From Brevundimonas bacteroides DSM 4726 (GTDB taxonomy: Bacteria; Pseudomonadota; Alphaproteobacteria; Caulobacterales; Caulobacteraceae), in contig NZ_KL370782.1 in NCBI RefSeq assembly GCF_000701445.1, forward strand, positions 247,432 to 282,652: 35,221 nt of DNA, written 5' to 3'. Made by a program: the position numbers and the translations under genes. Below the pieces are notes generated by a model. That model was not told the DNA's origin. It saw only the letters and a program-made list of their open reading frames with translations, and ran no database searches. Position 1 is the first letter of the stretch. The number at the start of each line of letters is the position of its first letter. Shown piece after piece: positions 30,945-35,221 of the stretch.

Positions 30945-32660
30945 ATGAGCGAAACGGCCAAGCGGTTGACGACGTGGGACTTCGTCAAGTCCCTGAGGGA
31001 TCGCCGCGTGTTCGTGATGCTGCTGCTGGGCGCGGCGGCGGGCCTGCCCTTCTTCCTGATTTTCGACACCCTGTCGGCCTGGTTGCGGGAGTCCGAACTC
31101 AGCCTGTCGACCATCAGCGTCTTTGCGCTCGCGACCCTGTCTTATGCGCTGAAGTTCGTCTGGGCGCCGGTCGTGGACCGGGTGAAGATTCCGGTCCTGC
31201 ATGGGCTCCTGGGTCAGCGCCGCTCGTGGATGGTCCTGATGCAGAGCCTGATCGTCCTCGGGCTCTGGGCGATCGCGGGATCGGACCCGGCCCTCAACCT
31301 GGGGCAGGTGGCGCTTCTGGCGGTTCTCGTCGGCTTCTGCGGCTCGACGCAGGACATCGCCATCGACGCCTGGCGGATCGAGGTGGTCGACGAGACCTTC
31401 TACGGGACGATGGCCGCCGCCTATCAGTGGGGGTATCGCGGGGCCATGATCGTCGCGGGCGCCCTGCCTCTGGTGCTCGCCGACGCCTACGGCTGGAATC
31501 TTTCGTATGCGGTGATGGCGGCCTGCATGCTGATCGCCGTGGGCGCCGCGCTGCTGGCCCCGAGAGAGAAGTACAACCGGCCCCCGACGCACTTCACCGA
31601 GGGGATGGCGGCCAAGCCGGTTCTGGAGGCCGTCGAGTGGGGCGGGCGCATCCTGCTCATTCTGATCGGGGCGCTGCTGGCCGGCTCCGGCCTGGCGGCC
31701 AACGCGACCTTCCTGAATCTCGCTATGGGCTGGTTCGGCCAGAGCGCAGAGCAGGCCGAAGCCTTCAAGGCGGTCTGGGAGGCGCGCGAAACGGGCATCT
31801 TCGTCCAGTTCCCTGCCGTGATCGCAGGGCTCGGCCTGATCGCCCTCGCCTGCGTGCCTCTGCCAGGCGCTCCGACACGACCTGGCACCTATCTGCGCAA
31901 GGCCTATGGCGATCCGCTGGCGGATTTCTTCCGACGGTTCGGCGGCGGACTTGGGCTGCTGATCCTGGCCCTGATCTGCATGTACCGCCTGTCGGACTTC
32001 GTGCTGAACATCATGAACCCCTTCTATCAGGACCTCGGCTTCAGCCTGACGCAGATCGCGGAGGTGCGGAAAGTCTATGGCGTGGTGGCCTCCTTGGCGG
32101 GCATCGCCGCGGGGGCGTGGATGGTCAGCCGGCTGGGCATCATCCGGACGATGGTCATCGGGGTGTTCGCCAGTCCGTTGTCGAACCTGATCTTCATCTG
32201 GCTGGCGACGCAGGGGGCCAGCATGCCGGCGCTCTATGGGGCGATCACCATCGACAACTTCGCCACCGGCGTCGCGGGCACGGCCCTGATCGTCTATATG
32301 TCCAGCCTGACGTCGGCGGGGTTCACGGCGACCCAGTACGCCCTGTTCAGTTCGCTCTACGCCATCTTCGGCAAGATTCTGGCGTCCCAGTCGGGGCGGA
32401 TCGTCGAAGGCTCCGCGCGGCTGGCGGAGGCCGGGGGCTTCACCGCGATGTTCCGTCCGATGTTCGAGAGCCTGCCAGAAGGGGCGCTGGTCAAGGGCGC
32501 CGAGATTGCCGAGGTAACCCCGGCCTCCCTGGGCGCGGGCTACGCGGCCTTCTTCGCCTATTCGGTCGTGATCGGGGTGATCGCGGTGTTCCTCGCCTTC
32601 CTCGTCGCGCGCCGACAGAAGGAGATCGAGGCGAAGGGTGCCGAGGCCCTCGCCGCCTGA
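30945..32660 (+). CDS. AmpG-like muropeptide permease (MFS)
   Basis: The product has 571 residues with about 14 hydrophobic helices. The AmpG-family pattern is clear: FVMLLLGAAAGLPFFLIFDTLSAWLRE near the N-terminus, ALKFVWAPVVDRV, GSTQDIAIDAWRIE, and YRLSDFVLNIMNPFYQDLGFSLTQIA in the second half. AmpG brings GlcNAc-anhMurNAc peptides into the cytosol for cell-wall recycling. It follows shkA after 32 bases and converges with the malic enzyme gene with 3 bases between the stops. Confidence 0.9.
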   Translation: MSETAKRLTTWDFVKSLRDRRVFVMLLLGAAAGLPFFLIFDTLSAWLRESELSLSTISVFALATLSYALKFVWAPVVDRVKIPVLHGLLGQRRSWMVLMQSLIVLGLWAIAGSDPALNLGQVALLAVLVGFCGSTQDIAIDAWRIEVVDETFYGTMAAAYQWGYRGAMIVAGALPLVLADAYGWNLSYAVMAACMLIAVGAALLAPREKYNRPPTHFTEGMAAKPVLEAVEWGGRILLILIGALLAGSGLAANATFLNLAMGWFGQSAEQAEAFKAVWEARETGIFVQFPAVIAGLGLIALACVPLPGAPTRPGTYLRKAYGDPLADFFRRFGGGLGLLILALICMYRLSDFVLNIMNPFYQDLGFSLTQIAEVRKVYGVVASLAGIAAGAWMVSRLGIIRTMVIGVFASPLSNLIFIWLATQGASMPALYGAITIDNFATGVAGTALIVYMSSLTSAGFTATQYALFSSLYAIFGKILASQSGRIVEGSARLAEAGGFTAMFRPMFESLPEGALVKGAEIAEVTPASLGAGYAAFFAYSVVIGVIAVFLAFLVARRQKEIEAKGAEALAA

Positions 32661-32663
32661 CCC

Positions 32664-35033
32664 TCACACCGTCGGCGGGACCGCCGTGGTGTGCATCGAG
32701 CGCTCCGCCGCCGGGCTCGGGTGAGGAGCCGTTGTTTCGTCCTCGGGTTCGAACTCGACGGTGACGCCTTCCTCATAGGCGGCGAAGGTGGCGGCGGTGA
32801 TGATCTCCGAGACCGAGGCGCCGAGCGAGACGATCTGGACGGACTTTTCGAGGCCGACCAGCAGCGGTCCGATCACGGTGGCCCCACCCAGCGCCTGGAC
32901 CAGCTGGGTCGAGATGGCGGCGGAGTGGAGCGCCGGCATGACCAGCACATTGGCCTCGCGGCTGAGGCGCATGAAGGGATAGTTGGCGCGCTGCTCGGGG
33001 GCGAGCGCCAGCTCGGGCGGCATTTCGCCCTCGTATTCGAAATCGACGCCCTTGGCGTCGAGGATGCGGATGGCCTCGCGGACCTTCTCGCCGCGCTCGC
33101 CGGGCGGATTGCCGAAGCTGGAGTAGCTGAGGAAGGCCACGCGCGGGGTGCGGCCGAGCTTTCGGACCGTGGCGGCGGCCTGGATGGCGATGTCGGCCAG
33201 TTCCTCGGCCGAGGGCAGCTCGTGGATGGAGGTGTCGGCGATGAAGATCGTGCGGCCCTTGGCCAGCACGACCGACAGGCCGATCAGGCTGTCGCCCTTG
33301 ATGTCGAGGACGCGTCGGACCTCCTTCAGCACCATGTTGAAGTTGCGGGTCGTGCCGGTGACGACCGCGTCAGCCTGGCCGCGCGCGACCATGGCGGCGG
33401 CGAAGTAGTTGCGGTCCTGGTTGATCATCCGCTGGACGTCGCGACGAAGATAGCCGCGACGCTGGAGCTTGGCGTAGAGCCAGTCGGTGTAGGCCTCGTT
33501 CATGTCCGAGACGCGGGCGTTGACGATCTCGATGCCCATCTCGTCGAAGTTCAGGCCGGCTTCGGCGGCGTTCTTGCGGATCAGATCCTCGCGGCCGATC
33601 AGGATGGGGGTGCCCAGCTCGGCCTGCTTGAAGGCCCAAGCGGCGCGGATGACGGTGGTCTCCTCGCCCTCGGCGAAAACCACGCGCTTGTTGGGCGCCG
33701 CGCGCACGGCTGCCGAGATCTTCTGCATCAGGGCGGCCGAGGGGTCGACCCGCTCGCGCAGCTGGGCGCGATAGGCGTCCATGTCCTCGATGCGACGGCG
33801 CGCGACGCCCGTGTCCATGGCTGCCTGGGCGACGAAGGGTGGAATGTACCAGATCAGCCGCGGATCGAAGGGCGTGGGGATGATGTAGTCCGGGCCGAAC
33901 TTCAGCTTGCGACCGCGGTACGCGACGGCGACCTCGTCGGGGACATCCTCGCGGGCCAGCTGGGCGAGAGCCTGGGCGCAGGCGATCTTCATCTCGTGGT
34001 TGACGCGCCGGGCCCGCACATCGAGCGCGCCGCGGAAGATGTAGGGGAAGCCCAGGACGTTGTTGACCTGGTTGGCGTAGTCCGAGCGGCCGGTGGCGAC
34101 GATGGCGTCGGGGCGGACCGCCTTGACCTCTTCCGGGGTGATCTCCGGATCGGGGTTGGCCATGGCGAAGACGATGGGACGGGGCGCCATGGTCGCGATC
34201 ATCTCGGGCGTGATGGCCCCCTTGGCCGACAGGCCCAGCACCACGTCGGCGCCGACCATGGCCTCGGCCAGGGTGCGCTTGTTGGTGTCGGTGGCGTGGA
34301 CGGCCTTCCATTGGTCCATACCCTCGGGCCGGCCGCGATAGATGACGCCGTGCAGGTCGACCACGGTGGTGTTCTCGGGCCGGACGCCCAGGGCCTTCAT
34401 CAGGCTGATCGAGGACAGACCGGCGGCCCCGGCACCGACCAGCACCAGCTTGATGTCCTCGAGACGGCGGCCGGTGACGTGACAGGCGTTGATCAGGCCG
34501 GCGGTCGAGATGATGGCCGTGCCGTGCTGGTCGTCGTGAAAGACCGGGATGTCCAACTGATCCTGGAGCTCGGCCTCGATGACGAAGCATTCGGGGGACT
34601 TGATGTCCTCCAGATTGATGCCGCCCCAGGTGTCGCCGATGTTCTTGACCACAGTGACGAACTCGTCCGGGTCGGTGGTCCTGACCTCGACGTCGAAGCT
34701 GTCGACGTCGGCGAAGCGTTTGAACAGGACGGCCTTGCCCTCCATCACTGGCTTGGCGGCCATGTGGCCGAGCTTGCCCAAGCCCAGAATGGCCGTGCCG
34801 TTGGAGATGACGGCGACCAGATTGCCCTTGGAGGTGTAGTCGTAGGCCCGGTCCGCGTCCTCGGCGATCGCCCGCACCGGCACGGCGACACCGGGCGAAT
34901 AGGCCAGCGACAGATCGCGCTGGGTCGCCATCGGCTTGATCGGCGCCATGGAGATCTTGCCCGGGTTCGGCAGGCGGTGGAAATCCAGGGCCTCCTGGTC
35001 TGAGAAGGTCTGTTTGTCGGTTTGGTCGGGCAT
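32664..35033 (-). CDS. maeB: NADP-dependent malic enzyme with C-terminal phosphotransacetylase-like domain
   Basis: The product has 789 residues. The malic enzyme part (about 20-400) has SLAYSPGVAVPVRAI, ISNGTAILGLG, PVFHDDQHGTAI, LVGAGAAGLSS and FAMANPDPEITPEEV. The C-terminal part (about 430-760) is a phosphotransacetylase-like domain (KRVVFAEGEETTVIRAA, VTGTTRNF, LSYSSFGNPPGERGEKVREA, GATVIGPLLVG) that in MaeB is regulatory. It decarboxylates malate to pyruvate and makes NADPH. Start MPDQTDKQTF at 35033; a longer frame to 35123 adds a basic stretch and has no better ribosome site. Confidence 0.95.
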   Translation of the reverse strand: MPDQTDKQTFSDQEALDFHRLPNPGKISMAPIKPMATQRDLSLAYSPGVAVPVRAIAEDADRAYDYTSKGNLVAVISNGTAILGLGKLGHMAAKPVMEGKAVLFKRFADVDSFDVEVRTTDPDEFVTVVKNIGDTWGGINLEDIKSPECFVIEAELQDQLDIPVFHDDQHGTAIISTAGLINACHVTGRRLEDIKLVLVGAGAAGLSSISLMKALGVRPENTTVVDLHGVIYRGRPEGMDQWKAVHATDTNKRTLAEAMVGADVVLGLSAKGAITPEMIATMAPRPIVFAMANPDPEITPEEVKAVRPDAIVATGRSDYANQVNNVLGFPYIFRGALDVRARRVNHEMKIACAQALAQLAREDVPDEVAVAYRGRKLKFGPDYIIPTPFDPRLIWYIPPFVAQAAMDTGVARRRIEDMDAYRAQLRERVDPSAALMQKISAAVRAAPNKRVVFAEGEETTVIRAAWAFKQAELGTPILIGREDLIRKNAAEAGLNFDEMGIEIVNARVSDMNEAYTDWLYAKLQRRGYLRRDVQRMINQDRNYFAAAMVARGQADAVVTGTTRNFNMVLKEVRRVLDIKGDSLIGLSVVLAKGRTIFIADTSIHELPSAEELADIAIQAAATVRKLGRTPRVAFLSYSSFGNPPGERGEKVREAIRILDAKGVDFEYEGEMPPELALAPEQRANYPFMRLSREANVLVMPALHSAAISTQLVQALGGATVIGPLLVGLEKSVQIVSLGASVSEIITAATFAAYEEGVTVEFEPEDETTAPHPSPAAERSMHTTAVPPTV

Positions 35034-35221
35034 GAAGACGTCTCGGCTGCGGGCCGATCCGTCGTAGCTGGGCGGGCGGAGACGGACAACCGGAGACAGG
35101 CAGGAGGCGAGACGGCCGGACATGCGTCATCGCTCTTCCGCTGTGAACGGGATGGGGAAGCGACGGAGCCTGGGCGGTCGCCCGGAACCGATGTGGCCCC
35201 CTGCTTTCGCGTTGCGGGGAC
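35034..35221. other. Upstream region of maeB, window edge
   Basis: No gene can be supported here. An ATG at 35151 opens a short plus-strand frame to the edge, but it has no clear ribosome site and no recognisable product. The region should carry the maeB promoter and possibly the start of a divergent gene beyond the window. Confidence 0.4.

Noticed and set aside
30974..32764. 596-codon plus-strand frame overlapping the AmpG-like gene
   Set aside because: Same strand, other frame; the product lacks hydrophobic helices and motifs, while the AmpG-like frame has both.
32691..35003. 770-codon open frame on the plus strand
   Set aside because: It is antisense to maeB, whose motifs are unmistakable. 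The product is a low-complexity Gly/Asp/Val chain.

Overview
The window looks like a chromosomal segment of a high-GC alphaproteobacterium of the order Caulobacterales, most probably Brevundimonas or a close relative. The evidence is GC-rich codon use, the gene order hemD-hemC // tsaD-gpsA and rdgB-hemW-rsmI-yraN-(SirB1)-gshB-comM, and a hybrid kinase that matches Caulobacter ShkA at the phosphosites and c-di-GMP/tether residues. The genus is inferred from gene content, not from a marker-gene comparison.

Layout. (1) 1-2728: the 3' end of a gene for a Gly/Asn/Pro-repeat protein, followed by a CHASE2-(degenerate GGDEF)-EAL membrane protein, a probable c-di-GMP phosphodiesterase. (2) 2767-3448: a 5'-truncated tyrosine integrase with its terminator still present, ending where a 183-bp repeat begins. 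The last 46 bp of that repeat equal the 3' half of a tRNA-Thr gene. (3) 3449-10920: a 7.5-kb copper/redox island. It holds a monothiol-glutaredoxin/MauE fusion, a MerR regulator, a coupled operon copA-copB-copC-like-DUF411, a SnoaL-like secreted protein, and copC-copD. Two mer-type operators (TTGACT, 19-bp spacer, GTAC dyad) sit in front of the glutaredoxin gene and copA. (4) 10783-10997: the second repeat copy, leading into the intact tRNA-Thr(CGT) that served as the integration site. (5) 11040-22091: housekeeping genes for haem synthesis, tRNA modification, lipid synthesis, DNA repair, adenosine salvage, a Smr protein and a DUF2975/XRE pair. A 22-bp perfect palindrome lies between an ATP-grasp gene and adenosine kinase. 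(6) 22322-29253: a 38-residue hydrophobic peptide gene that diverges from the rdgB-comM run. (7) 29356-35033: the ShkA-like kinase, an AmpG-like permease and a malic enzyme-PTA fusion.

How parts work together. The island looks like one metal-response unit: periplasmic oxidation and binding of copper (CopA, CopB, two CopC-type proteins, DUF411), transport (CopD), thiol repair (glutaredoxin-MauE), and one MerR protein that could read both operators. The operators are mercury-type, although the window has no mercury genes and the regulator lacks the first of the three Hg-binding cysteines of MerR. Outside the island, the EAL protein and ShkA are two separate links to c-di-GMP signalling.
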